A stretch of 64,000 bases of DNA from Candidatus Bathyarchaeota archaeon (GTDB lineage: Archaea > Thermoproteota > Bathyarchaeia > Bathyarchaeales > Bathycorpusculaceae), in assembly GCA_013388895.1 (NCBI GenBank), contig JACAEK010000024.1, forward strand, positions 62,001-126,000, written 5' to 3'. Below the pieces are notes generated by a model. The model saw only the letters and a program-made list of their open reading frames with translations. It searched no databases and had not been told where the DNA came from. Shown in pieces: positions 50,761 to 59,484 of this stretch (positions are counted from its first letter, which is position 1; each line of letters opens with the position of its first letter). The position numbers were made by a program, and so were the translations under genes.

Positions 50761-53700
50761 GCTGTTGCCTCCTCCATTAAGGCGGCTTTGACTTGGGCTA
50801 GTATTTCTTCGGTTGTGAAGTGTCCCATCGTGATGGCTTTGGTTGGACACGCTGTGCCGCATGCCCCGCAGCCTTTGCATAGGGCTTCAATTACGTGTGC
50901 TACAGGTTTTCCTTCTTTTTCCTTTATTTCTATGGCATTGTAGGGACATAGATATTCACAAATTCTACAACCGCTACATAAATCTTCGTCAACGTTTGCC
51001 ACAATTCCTTCCATCTCAAGCGTCGATTTCGAGAGTATAGTAGTTGCTCTTGCCGCTGCTCCACAAGCTTGCGAAATGCTTTCATCAATGTATTTAGGCG
51101 AGTGCGCCATGCCACATAGAAATACGCCTTCTGTTGCGAAGTCTAGTGGTCTGAGCTTCATGTGAGCTTCAAGAAAGAAGCCATCTTTTGTGAGTGGCAC
51201 TTTAAGCATTTCAGCCACACGCTTATTGTCTGGATTCGGAATTGTAGCAGCACTTAATACTACGAAGTCTGGTTCTAGCTCAATTTCTTCTTTTAGTATT
51301 GGCTCCCAAAACAATAATTTCAGTTTTCCAGGCTCGCTTGTGACCTGAGGTTTTCTATCGTCGTCGTAGTTTATGAATAATACGCCTTTTGTTGCTGCTT
51401 CACGGTAATAGTCTTCTTTGAAGCCGTATGCTCGCAAATCTTTGTATAAAACGTAGACTTCTGTTTCAGGCGATATTTCTTTAATTTTTAGGGCGTTTTT
51501 TATGGCTTGTCCGCAGCATATTCTTGCACAGTTGGGTCTTTCCTCGTTTCTTGCTCCAACACATTGAATCATAGCAACATTTTTTGCCTTGAATCTACCG
51601 TTTGCAATTTTTTCTTCCAACTCATGCTGCGTTATTACTTTTGGGTTTTTGCCATAAAGATATTCGGTTGGTTTATATTCTGTTGCGCCAGTTGCTACGA
51701 TTACGATGCCATGTTCAACCTCTTTCTCCTCACCATCATGCAATGCTATCTTCGATTTGAAATTACCAACAAACCCAGTTACGTCAGCTACCTCTGCGCC
51801 CAGATAAACATGTATCCTCTTATTTCCTTCAACCGCTCGGACTAAATTGTTTAGTTTTTCTTGTGGGTCTTCATTTTCGAGCAGATAGTGGATTTTGCGT
51901 AGGTTTCCGCCTAGTTCTTTTTCTCTTTCTACAAGGTGCACCTCAAAGCCTTGTTTTGCAAGTTCCAGAGCTGCAATCATGCCTGAAACGCCGCCGCCGA
52001 TGATTAAGCCGACTTGTGTAACGTTTATGACAGGCTTTTGCAAGGGTTTCAGAAGTGTTGCTTTTGCAACTATTGAGCGAACTAGGTCTTTGGCTTTCTC
52101 TGTGGCTTCTTTTGGCTCATGCATGTGCACCCAACTGCACTGGTCGCGTATGTTTGTCATTTCGAACAAGTAGGGGTTTAAGCCAGCCTCTTGAACAGTT
52201 TCCTTGAATAGTGGCTCGTGAGTGCGTGGAGTGCAAGAGGCTACGACCACTCTGTTGAGTTTGTGTTGTTCGATTTTTTCTCTGATTAGTTTCTGCGTAT
52301 CTTGCGAGCAAGTGTACAGGTTAGCTTCTGCATAGGCTACATTCGGCAAGCTTTTGGCATATTCTACGACTTCTGGAACGTTAACTACTCCGCCAATGTT
52401 GATTCCGCAGTGACAAACAAAAACGCCGATGCGTGGTTCTTCTTTGCTCACGTCTCTTTCTGGCGGATACTCTTTGACTGTTACAAGTTTTCCTCTTTCT
52501 GGTGCAATTATGCTCATTGCTTTTGCGGCTGCACCACTTGCTTGGGCTACGCTTTCAGGGATGTCTTTGGGAGCGCTAAAGGCGCCGCAGACGAAAATGC
52601 CTTGCTTTGACGTTTCTAATGGTGAGAAATGTTTGGTTTCGCAGAAGTTGTATTTGTTCAGTTCTATGTCCAGAATTTTGGCTAGTTTATCTATGTTTTT
52701 TGGTGGAGTCATGCCTATTGATAGGATTACCATGTCATATTCTTCTGTTTTGGGCGTTTCGTTCTCCACGTAGTGCACATGGAGATTGCCTGTTAACGTG
52801 TCTTCAGTTACGCCTGCAACTCGCGACCTTACAAAGCGTATGCCCCATTCTTCTTTTGCTCGATTGCAGTAGTCGTCAAATTCTTTTCCGTAAGCTCTCA
52901 GATCCATGTAGAAAATTGTAGCATCCAGTTTTGAGGGCGTGTGTTCCTTGGCAATTACTGCTTCCTTCATGCCGTACATGCAGCAGGCAGCAGAGCAATA
53001 GGGGTTGCCAAGTTGAAAGTCTCTTGAACCGACGCATTGGATGAAAGCAATTTTCTTTGGGATTTCGCCGTCTGAAGGCCTTAAAACCAATCCGCCGTAT
53101 GGTCCAGAAGCGCTTAAAATGCGTTCAAATTCTATGCTTGTTACAACATTGAGGTAGCGTCCGTAACCGTATTCGCTTTTCTGTTTTGCATCAAAGGCTT
53201 CAAACCCTGGCGCAAGGATTATTGAGCCTACGTTTAAGGTGACTTCGCTGTCTTTCTGTTCGTATTCTATGGCTTTTGCCTTGCAGATTTCGTAGCATGT
53301 GCCACACCCAATGCATTTTTCACGGTCAATCTTATATTTCAATGGGACTGCTTGTGGGTAATCAACGTAGATTGCGCTTCGTTGGGCTAGGCCTTCATTA
53401 TACATGTCCACAGCTTCAATTGGACATTTTTGTGCACATAGACCGCAGCCATTGCATTTTTCTTCGATTATGTAACGACTGCGTTTTCGAAGTTTCACTT
53501 CGAAGTTTCCAGCCTCACCACTTAAGCCCGTTATTTCCGCGTTAGTCAATATGGAAATGTTCGGATGTCTGCCTGTTGCCACAAGCTTAGGCGAAAGAAT
53601 GCACATTGAACAGTCGTTTGTTGGAAATGTCTTGTCAAGCTGCGCCATCACTCCGCCTATGCTGGGACCTTGATCGATTAAGTATACTTTGAAGCCTGAA

Positions 53701-53780
53701 TCTGCGAGGTCTAATGAGGCCTGTACGCCGGCAACTCCTCCTCCTACTACGAGAACTGCTCCAACTTTTTTCTTTTCCAT
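50757..53780 (-). CDS. hdrA: double-module HdrA flavoprotein
   Basis: The 1007-residue protein is far longer than methanogen HdrA (about 650). Residues 1-445 form a first HdrA-like flavoprotein: FAD motif [17 protein letters not shown], the [10 protein letters not shown] cysteines, two ferredoxin clusters, and [20 protein letters not shown]. Residues from about 455 are a complete Hdr[23 protein letters not shown], a second FAD motif [17 protein letters not shown] near residue 596, and C-terminal 4Fe-4S motifs [12 protein letters not shown] and [12 protein letters not shown]. HdrA bifurcates electrons between ferredoxin and the disulfide. A second flavin could add another branch. Confidence 0.94.
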   Translation of the reverse strand: MEKKKVGAVLVVGGGVAGVQASLDLADSGFKVYLIDQGPSIGGVMAQLDKTFPTNDCSMCILSPKLVATGRHPNISILTNAEITGLSGEAGNFEVKLRKRSRYIIEEKCNGCGLCAQKCPIEAVDMYNEGLAQRSAIYVDYPQAVPLKYKIDREKCIGCGTCYEICKAKAIEYEQKDSEVTLNVGSIILAPGFEAFDAKQKSEYGYGRYLNVVTSIEFERILSASGPYGGLVLRPSDGEIPKKIAFIQCVGSRDFQLGNPYCSAACCMYGMKEAVIAKEHTPSKLDATIFYMDLRAYGKEFDDYCNRAKEEWGIRFVRSRVAGVTEDTLTGNLHVHYVENETPKTEEYDMVILSIGMTPPKNIDKLAKILDIELNKYNFCETKHFSPLETSKQGIFVCGAFSAPKDIPESVAQASGAAAKAMSIIAPERGKLVTVKEYPPERDVSKEEPRIGVFVCHCGINIGGVVNVPEVVEYAKSLPNVAYAEANLYTCSQDTQKLIREKIEQHKLNRVVVASCTPRTHEPLFKETVQEAGLNPYLFEMTNIRDQCSWVHMHEPKEATEKAKDLVRSIVAKATLLKPLQKPVINVTQVGLIIGGGVSGMIAALELAKQGFEVHLVEREKELGGNLRKIHYLLENEDPQEKLNNLVRAVEGNKRIHVYLGAEVADVTGFVGNFKSKIALHDGEEKEVEHGIVIVATGATEYKPTEYLYGKNPKVITQHELEEKIANGRFKAKNVAMIQCVGARNEERPNCARICCGQAIKNALKIKEISPETEVYVLYKDLRAYGFKEDYYREAATKGVLFINYDDDRKPQVTSEPGKLKLLFWEPILKEEIELEPDFVVLSAATIPNPDNKRVAEMLKVPLTKDGFFLEAHMKLRPLDFATEGVFLCGMAHSPKYIDESISQACGAAARATTILSKSTLEMEGIVANVDEDLCSGCRICEYLCPYNAIEIKEKEGKPVAHVIEALCKGCGACGTACPTKAITMGHFTTEEILAQVKAALMEEATA

Positions 53781-53782
53781 AC

Positions 53783-54556
53783 TTATTTGACCTCCAATGC
53801 TTTGTAGAAGGGAGTTGTTCCTTCAACGTGGTCTAGGATTATCATGTTTCTTCTACGCATGTTCACAATCTGTCTAAGGACAGCGGCAGGCTTCATTCCA
53901 ACTGTCTCTGCCAATTCTTTAACTGAAAACGGCTTAGTCTTGGTTAGAAGATAAAACATGTGCCGAACGAACTCTTCCCTAATAATATCGTCGAATGTTG
54001 CATCAAGTTCCTCTTTTGGAATATGCTCACCATAAACGTTCACGCCTTCCGTCAACTCTTTTTCTCTACCGAGCAAAACTCTCAATCTAAAGTCAGAAGC
54101 AACGTTTTTAGTCGCCAAGATATTCAGCATTAACTTGGACTGTGGCTGTTCATTTCTCAATGGTGACGGACCAAAATTCTTTACTTGTTCATAGAAATCT
54201 TTCACATGTTGACCGAAGCTTTGCTTTTCGGAAGGCGAATACCAAAGGAGCTTTACACGTTCTGGCTCTAAACCTGCGAGGGGAATAAGCTTCTTCAATA
54301 TTTCAACTGTATATTCTGTTTGAAGATTTCCTTCAACATAATGGCAATCAGGCGGATGACAACCAATGAGCAAAACACCATCTGCACCTTTGGCAAAAGT
54401 TTCCAACACAGCAACTGGGTCGATTCTGCCGATACACATCACTCGCACAAAACGTATTCTAGGATAGCCCCATATTCTTCCAGTGCCAGCACTATTCAGC
54501 GTGGTGGGTTGACTCCAGTTGCAAACAAAACCAATTATTTTGGGTTTGAACATCAT
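53783..54556 (-). CDS. MvhD-like domain fused to a C-terminal winged helix
   Basis: The 257-residue protein joins an MvhD domain (1-140) to about 110 residues. The latter end in a winged helix: MFYLLTKTKPFSVKELAETVG, then MKPAAVLRQIVNMRRRNMI. The MvhD part keeps RVMCIGRIDP and GCHPPDCHY but reads CNWSQP where normal MvhD has CNWC, so one 2Fe-2S ligand is lost. The fusion could be an electron-transfer subunit with a DNA- or protein-binding tail, or a redox-sensing regulator. It sits between the GltD-like gene and hdrA (two bases from each). Confidence 0.88.
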   Translation of the reverse strand: MMFKPKIIGFVCNWSQPTTLNSAGTGRIWGYPRIRFVRVMCIGRIDPVAVLETFAKGADGVLLIGCHPPDCHYVEGNLQTEYTVEILKKLIPLAGLEPERVKLLWYSPSEKQSFGQHVKDFYEQVKNFGPSPLRNEQPQSKLMLNILATKNVASDFRLRVLLGREKELTEGVNVYGEHIPKEELDATFDDIIREEFVRHMFYLLTKTKPFSVKELAETVGMKPAAVLRQIVNMRRRNMIILDHVEGTTPFYKALEVK

Positions 54557-56286
54557 GCAAACTCCTTCTTCAATGCATACGAAATATCAGTTCTGATTTG
54601 ATCATCCGTAAATCGTTCCATGATAATCGCTTTTTCAGGACACCTCGCACTGCAAATGCCACAGCCTTTACATGATAAGTCGTCCACCTGCGCTACTCCT
54701 CTTTCATTCTTCTTTATGGCACCGAAAGGACAAACCACGGCGCAGACATTACATCCAGTACACAATGTCTCGTCAACAATCGCTTTGTCTGCGTCACATA
54801 ACCCTTCGTTTAGAAGACATTCACTGCATGGACCACATCCAAGACATCTTCGAGCCTCAACTGTGGCAAGTTCTTTGGCTTGACTTAAGAGCCTGTCAGC
54901 TTCCTCAAAACTTACACTTTGACGCCCTACGTCTACTTGAGGAGCCTTGTATCTTTCAGGTTTTTTGGTTATTTTTTCCCAGTCTTTAACCCAACTGACA
55001 CTTTCAGTTTCTTCCTCTCTTCCTGCATGCAGATCCTGCCCATTCAAAAACCGATCAATCGATGTTGCAACCCTCTTGCCTGCTCCAATAGCCTCAATCA
55101 CGCTCGCCGGACCAGTAGCTATGTCACCTCCTGCAAAAACGCCTAAAATCTTGGTTTCTAACGTTAGTGAATCAGCCAAGATTGTTTCCTTGCGTTCATC
55201 CAACAGAACAGTTGGTAGACATGAAGTTTCCACGACCTGGCTTATTGCGGGAATTACAGTGTCCACCGTATATGTGTGCTCACTTCCTTGGATAGGCACT
55301 GGTCGCTTTCTGCCGCTTGCGTCGGGTTTTCCCAGTTCCATTCTTAAGCATTCAATCTCTTTAACTCTGGTTCCCTCACCAATGATTCTTTTCGGTGCTA
55401 CTAGAAAATGAAACTTCACTCCTTCTTCTTCGGCTGCTTCAATTTCATGTGGAAGCGCGGGCATTTCGTTGCGTGAACGACGGTAAAGAATAGTCACCTC
55501 TTTTGCGCCAAGCCTCAGCGATGTGCGCGCTGCATCAATTGCGCTGTTGCCTCCTCCAATAACCGCTACTTTTTCGCCTATGTCAACAGTTTTTCCCTGA
55601 GCTACAAGCCTCAAGAATTCAACAGCGTGAAAGACACCATGCAAATCCTCCCCAGGTATCCCAAGTTTGCTGCTCAATTGTGCTCCTGTTGCGATGAATA
55701 CGGCTCTATATCCCTTATCGCGTAAGGTGTCAAGCGTTATGTCTTTGCCAAATTCTACGCCAGTTTCGATTTCAACGCCTAAGTCTTGAATGTAGGCTAT
55801 TTCGTTGGCAACAACGTATTTTCGCAGACGATAGTCTGGAATACCATAACGCATCATGCCTCCAGGTTCAGGCATCCGCTCAAATACTGTAACTGGATAA
55901 CCCAACTTTGCAAGTTCGTATGCAGCACTTAATCCAGCTGGACCAGCGCCGACTATGGCAATCTTTTCGCCATGTTTTTTGAGAATGGAATCAGGCTTTA
56001 TTCGGCCTTGTTCCCGTTCAATGTCGGCAGCAAGCCGCTTTAAATAACGAATACCTACTGGCTGATCGCTGTTCTTTCTTGAGCAAGCATCTTGGCAAGG
56101 ACTGACGCAGATTCTGCCACAAATCGCCGGGAAAGGCATACTCTTCCTAATAAGCTCAACTGCTTCTTTGAATTTGCCTTGCTGAAGCAAGGAAATGTAT
56201 CCTTGAACATTCACGTCTGCAGGACATGCGGCTCTACAAGGTGGCAACTTACGCTTTTTCTCTAAAGCGCAACTAATAACAGTCAT
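54553..56286 (-). CDS. GltD/NfnB-like NAD(P)-linked flavoprotein with ferredoxin clusters
   Basis: The 577-residue protein has an N-terminal cysteine region (PPCRAACPADVNVQGYI, CGRICVSPCQDACSRK) as in glutamate synthase small subunit. Two Rossmann folds follow, for FAD (IAIVGAGPAGLSAAYELAKLG near residue 110) and NAD(P) (VAVIGGGNSAIDAARTSLRLG near residue 243). The end adds CLGCGPCSECLLNEGLC and two 4Fe-4S motifs, CTGCNVCAVVCP and CKGCGICSARCP. No large glutamate synthase subunit is near. In this operon it is likely an NAD(P)H branch of the Hdr complex (inference). Confidence 0.9.
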   Translation of the reverse strand: MTVISCALEKKRKLPPCRAACPADVNVQGYISLLQQGKFKEAVELIRKSMPFPAICGRICVSPCQDACSRKNSDQPVGIRYLKRLAADIEREQGRIKPDSILKKHGEKIAIVGAGPAGLSAAYELAKLGYPVTVFERMPEPGGMMRYGIPDYRLRKYVVANEIAYIQDLGVEIETGVEFGKDITLDTLRDKGYRAVFIATGAQLSSKLGIPGEDLHGVFHAVEFLRLVAQGKTVDIGEKVAVIGGGNSAIDAARTSLRLGAKEVTILYRRSRNEMPALPHEIEAAEEEGVKFHFLVAPKRIIGEGTRVKEIECLRMELGKPDASGRKRPVPIQGSEHTYTVDTVIPAISQVVETSCLPTVLLDERKETILADSLTLETKILGVFAGGDIATGPASVIEAIGAGKRVATSIDRFLNGQDLHAGREEETESVSWVKDWEKITKKPERYKAPQVDVGRQSVSFEEADRLLSQAKELATVEARRCLGCGPCSECLLNEGLCDADKAIVDETLCTGCNVCAVVCPFGAIKKNERGVAQVDDLSCKGCGICSARCPEKAIIMERFTDDQIRTDISYALKKEFA

Positions 56287-56339
56287 TTCTTTGAAACATC
56301 TCCACTATTTCTTTCCGAGATAATAAAAAAGGGGGTTAA

Positions 56340-56942
56340 TCAAGTGCTGACGATTTGGGCTCCTTTCATCTTGCTTATCCATGTTTTGTACTGAGATGGA
56401 GTCATCAGATCTCTCAATTCTTCCTCCAATGCGATTACATTGTCGGGTTTGAATTCTGCTACCCATCCGGTCTCATATGGGTCCTTGTTGATTGTGGAAG
56501 GCTCTTCGTGGATGATATTGTTTATTTTGATGATTTTACCTGAGACGGGAGAGTTTAGATCGAACTTGAATAGCCATGTTTCAACGACGCCGAATGGCTT
56601 CTCTTTTTTCACTTCAGATCCAACAGGGTCTATTTGGACACTAATTATTCCTTCCATGTGCGTTTGGGCGTAGTCTGATAGGCCTATCCTTACATTTCCT
56701 TCTGAGGTCACAAGTGCCCACATGTGCTTTGAAGTGAAGAGAAGGCGATCTTGAATTAATGGATATTCTGTAGACTTCTGGGAGTTCTCCATTTTCTTGC
56801 GGTCTTTCTTGAGTTCATCGAGACGGATTTGGACAGCTTCGGATACAAACTCGGAGAGACTTTGGTAACGGTTTTTGTCAAATGTCCCTTCTACTGCGTC
56901 CACTAGTTCCTGTCTGACACGAACAGTTCTCCATTTCGTCAT
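56340..56942 (-). CDS. ribbon-helix-helix/GcvH-like fusion protein, copy 2
   Basis: From ATG 56942 the 200-residue protein has an N-terminal ribbon-helix-helix DNA-binding domain: WRTVRVRQELVDAVE, then LSEFVSEAVQIRLDEL. A glycine-cleavage H-protein-like domain follows, with MWALVTSEGNVRIGLSDYAQ, FGVVETWLFKFDLNSPVSG and DPYETGWVAEFKP. In a true H-protein the ESVK segment bears the lipoyl-lysine. Here ETWL occupies it, so lipoylation at the usual site is not possible. It follows its paralogue by about 25 bases and precedes the GltD-like gene. A regulator that senses a ligand or redox partner is suggested. Confidence 0.88.
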   Translation of the reverse strand: MTKWRTVRVRQELVDAVEGTFDKNRYQSLSEFVSEAVQIRLDELKKDRKKMENSQKSTEYPLIQDRLLFTSKHMWALVTSEGNVRIGLSDYAQTHMEGIISVQIDPVGSEVKKEKPFGVVETWLFKFDLNSPVSGKIIKINNIIHEEPSTINKDPYETGWVAEFKPDNVIALEEELRDLMTPSQYKTWISKMKGAQIVST

Positions 56943-56981
56943 ATGCTTCAGCACCATTCACTTGATTCTAATATTACCGAA

Positions 56982-57632
56982 CTATTGTTTTGCATCGTTC
57001 ATCATTTCACTTAGTTCGGCATCGCTTAGCGGCGACATTGGTCTGGTTTCAAGCTTGGCGAGAAATTTCTTGTACTCTTCGAACTTCAAGAGTTCCTCAA
57101 GTTCCTTAGAAGCTTCTGGGTTGTTGGGCTGAATTTCCACTATCCACTGATACGCATCTCCATTCAAAACGTATGGGTCATCAATGACTTCTTTGTTGAC
57201 TTTAACTATTGTTCCTTCAACTGGAGAGTAGATGTCATGGATGACGAATGGCCACCCAGCTGCTGTTTCAACTACTCCGAATGGCTTGTCCTTAGAAACT
57301 TGTTCTCCGATTTTTCCTGTTTCGACATAGACTATTCCTATGAGTTGGCTTGGGAAATATTCAGATACTCCAATTTTGACGTTTCCTTCTTTTGTTAGAC
57401 TTGCCCAAATATGTCTCGGCGTGTAGAATCGTTGTCCTTGTACTTGATCAACTCTGCCGTGCCTGTCTCGCTCTAGGTATTCTTTTACTCTTTCTTTGGT
57501 TAGTGTTTCCAAGCGATGGCGAATTGCTTCTGAAACGAATTCAGACAGATTTTGCAGCTCTTCTTTCTCAAGTTCCTTTTCTATTTCTTCCACGAGTTCT
57601 TGACGAACTTTCACATTTTTCCATTCTGGCAT
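56982..57632 (-). CDS. ribbon-helix-helix/GcvH-like fusion protein, copy 1
   Basis: From ATG 57632 (GGAGGGG upstream) the 216-residue protein matches the downstream paralogue in plan. A ribbon-helix-helix (WKNVKVRQELVEEIEKELEK, then LSEFVSEAIRHRLETL) is followed by an H-protein-like barrel. The barrel reads IWASLTKEGNVKIGVSEYF, GVVETAAGWPFVIHDIYSPVEG and DAYQWIVEIQP. A four-residue insertion replaces the lipoyl-lysine segment and no lysine is present. It is the first gene of the long Hdr/Mvh train and divergent from the PhoU-like gene. The repeats in that shared intergenic region are candidate binding sites. Confidence 0.88.
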   Translation of the reverse strand: MPEWKNVKVRQELVEEIEKELEKEELQNLSEFVSEAIRHRLETLTKERVKEYLERDRHGRVDQVQGQRFYTPRHIWASLTKEGNVKIGVSEYFPSQLIGIVYVETGKIGEQVSKDKPFGVVETAAGWPFVIHDIYSPVEGTIVKVNKEVIDDPYVLNGDAYQWIVEIQPNNPEASKELEELLKFEEYKKFLAKLETRPMSPLSDAELSEMMNDAKQ

Positions 57633-57679
57633 ACACATCCCCTCCATTTCTGCAAGCAGTATATATGGCGCACGCGTTA

Positions 57680-57729
57680 TAAATACATAATGCTTATATA
57701 AAACTTACTAGTAAATACTATAAATACTA
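57680..57729. promoter_or_regulatory. repeated TAAATAC operator candidates between the Hdr/Mvh train and phoU
   Basis: TAAATACTA occurs twice in tandem (57712-57720 and 57721-57729), and a related TAAATACAT lies at 57680-57688. A perfect palindrome TTACTAGTAA (57705-57714) overlaps the first copy. TATA-like boxes for both directions are mixed in: TTTATAAC on the minus strand near 57677-57684 and TTATATAAAAC on the plus strand near 57694. The arrangement fits a shared control region bound by a ribbon-helix-helix protein. Confidence 0.5.
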
Positions 57730-57744
57730 GGAGAGGCACATTTC

Positions 57745-58791
57745 ATGGAAAGTAGAAAAGTACAAAAAGTCGGTTACTCCACTCTGGCAATCTCACTACC
57801 AAGCAATTGGGTCAAAGAAAACGACCTAAAACGAGGAGACAACATATTTCTTATGTCAGAAAAAGACGGTTCACTGAAGCTGTTTACAAGCAAACTCGCC
57901 AAACGAGAGGAAGGAATCGAGGAGTACATTTGCAACTCTGACTTGTGCGATGAGCCAAAAATGTTAGAGCGCATAGTAGTTGGGAGCTACATTCTGGGGC
58001 GCGATGTTTTCTCAATAATATCGTCTGAAAGGGTCCGCCCCGAACACATCGAAGAAATAAGAGGAATAGTACCTAAGCTAATTGGACTAGGAATTGTAGA
58101 GGAAACTACCGACCGCATTGTGCTCCAATGCTCCATTGACCCTAGAAAATTCAATTTAGACATGCTATTACGAAGGCTTTCCATAATTTCTCTAACAATA
58201 GCAAAAGAAGCAATTCAAGCACTTGTGGATTCGGACGCTTCATTAGCGAAAGACGCCATAAAAAGAGAGGATGAAGCCGACGCCATGTGTCTACTTGCAA
58301 TGAGACTGCTAGTTTCTGCACAAAGAAAAAGAGAAGTAGCTGAAGAGATAGGGCTGAAGGATCCCTTACACATTCTCTACTTTGGACTAATGCTGAGATA
58401 TTTGGAGTTGGTTGCTGATTACGCTGAAGAGACAGCACGAAGAGTCATCGAGCTGTTGAAAAAATACAAAGAGAAGCTGCCTGAATGGGTAATAGAAAGA
58501 ATAAACAACCTAAATGATTTAGCCCATGACCTAGTCATGAAATCTGTGGATTGCTTCTTCATCGGTGACATAAAAATTGCAAATAGCCTTTTAGAAATGC
58601 TAACATTCGTTGAGCTCGAGAAAAACAAACTGATGCAGGAACTTCCTGAAATACCTCATCTGAGGCTGATACTTTGGAACATCTACAGAATGGCAGATAA
58701 TGGTGCAAGCATTGCGCTGGTAGCAATAAACAATTCTCTTGAGAGAAAGTCAAAGATTTGCACGAAAGGCTGGTCGACGGAGTTTAAATAG
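57745..58791 (+). CDS. PhoU-like regulator with AbrB N-terminus
   Basis: The 348-residue protein begins with an AbrB/MazE-type swapped-hairpin domain (RKVQKVGYSTLAISLPSNWVKENDLKRGD). Two PhoU-like three-helix repeats follow, with DADLMDRLM-like helices such as AKDAIKREDEADAMCLLAMRLL near residue 170. This is the usual archaeal phosphate-uptake regulator layout. AbrB may bind DNA and PhoU may sense phosphate metal clusters or proteins. No pst genes are near. AGGAGAGG supports ATG 57745. Confidence 0.9.
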   Translation: MESRKVQKVGYSTLAISLPSNWVKENDLKRGDNIFLMSEKDGSLKLFTSKLAKREEGIEEYICNSDLCDEPKMLERIVVGSYILGRDVFSIISSERVRPEHIEEIRGIVPKLIGLGIVEETTDRIVLQCSIDPRKFNLDMLLRRLSIISLTIAKEAIQALVDSDASLAKDAIKREDEADAMCLLAMRLLVSAQRKREVAEEIGLKDPLHILYFGLMLRYLELVADYAEETARRVIELLKKYKEKLPEWVIERINNLNDLAHDLVMKSVDCFFIGDIKIANSLLEMLTFVELEKNKLMQELPEIPHLRLILWNIYRMADNGASIALVAINNSLERKSKICTKGWSTEFK

Positions 58792-58809
58792 AGATAGGAG
58801 AAAGGGTAG

Positions 58810-59010
58810 ATGGACTCTAAATTACGCTCTATAGTCAAAGCTGCCACATGGAGAATCATCGCTCTGTTTTTGTCAATAATTATATCCTTTGCCATAATCG
58901 GCAGTTGGTCAGTATCCGTCGCAATTGGAGTAGCAACAAATCTTCTAAAGACCTTAGTCTATTATATCCATGAAAGATTGTGGGAGAAAATCAACTGGGG
59001 AAGAAAATAA
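58810..59010 (+). CDS. DUF2061 membrane protein
   Basis: The 66-residue protein matches DUF2061. It starts with RSIVKAATWRIIALFLSIIISF, a membrane helix, and ends with VATNLLKTLVYYIHERLWEKINWG. Members often occur with transporters and have no known activity. It lies 18 bases behind the PhoU-like gene and is probably in the same transcript. Confidence 0.9.
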   Translation: MDSKLRSIVKAATWRIIALFLSIIISFAIIGSWSVSVAIGVATNLLKTLVYYIHERLWEKINWGRK

Positions 59011-59078
59011 ATAATTCTCAACTTCTCGCGCACAATGCATAATTCGAATATTTATACCCAGCTCAAAAACTTAGCATA

Positions 59079-59126
59079 ATGCTTAATTCTGCAATCACCC
59101 TAAAGCCATATAAGACATTCTTATGA
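59079..59126 (+). CDS. possible 15-residue leader peptide of the ATP synthase operon
   Basis: An ATG at 59079 lies at the start expected from the TATA-like ATATTTATACC (59048-59058). It opens a frame of 15 codons, MLNSAITLKPYKTFL, that ends 10 bases before the atpF ATG. The GAAGGGG ribosome-binding site overlaps its TGA. A leaderless upstream reading frame could couple to atpF translation. Chance is also possible. Confidence 0.3.
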   Translation: MLNSAITLKPYKTFL

Positions 59127-59136
59127 AGGGGTTCAA

Positions 59137-59451
59137 ATGGAAATAGCCTTAGTGGCTGAGAAGGACACAGTAACTTGTTTTAAACTTGCTGGGCTAAAGC
59201 GTGTGTATTCCGTGAAGAATGCTGGAGAGGCTGAAAAACTTGTTAATGAACTTCTAAAAGAGTCTAATCTAGGTGTCATCCTCATCGCTGAACGATTCAT
59301 CGATCAGATTCACGGCATGATGGACAAAATTGCCGAACGCAAGTATCCTCTGATTATTCCTATTCCAGGCATGCTGGCACCTGCAGCAGTGAAAACTGAT
59401 TTCATAGTTGAGCTTATTAGACGAAAGACTGGAGTGGAAGTTAAGCTATGA
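59137..59451 (+). CDS. atpF: A-type ATP synthase subunit F
   Basis: The 104-residue protein has the Rossmann-like subunit F fold. VAEKDTVTCFKLAGLKRVYSV is near the start, VILIAERFIDQIHGMMDKI is in the centre, and YPLIIPIPG is near the end. It belongs to the central stalk together with D. It is first in the order F-A-B-D-C, with H, I, K and E absent upstream. Confidence 0.93.
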   Translation: MEIALVAEKDTVTCFKLAGLKRVYSVKNAGEAEKLVNELLKESNLGVILIAERFIDQIHGMMDKIAERKYPLIIPIPGMLAPAAVKTDFIVELIRRKTGVEVKL

Positions 59452-59484
59452 AAGACTCAAAGCATTATTTGATGGGGACCTGAC

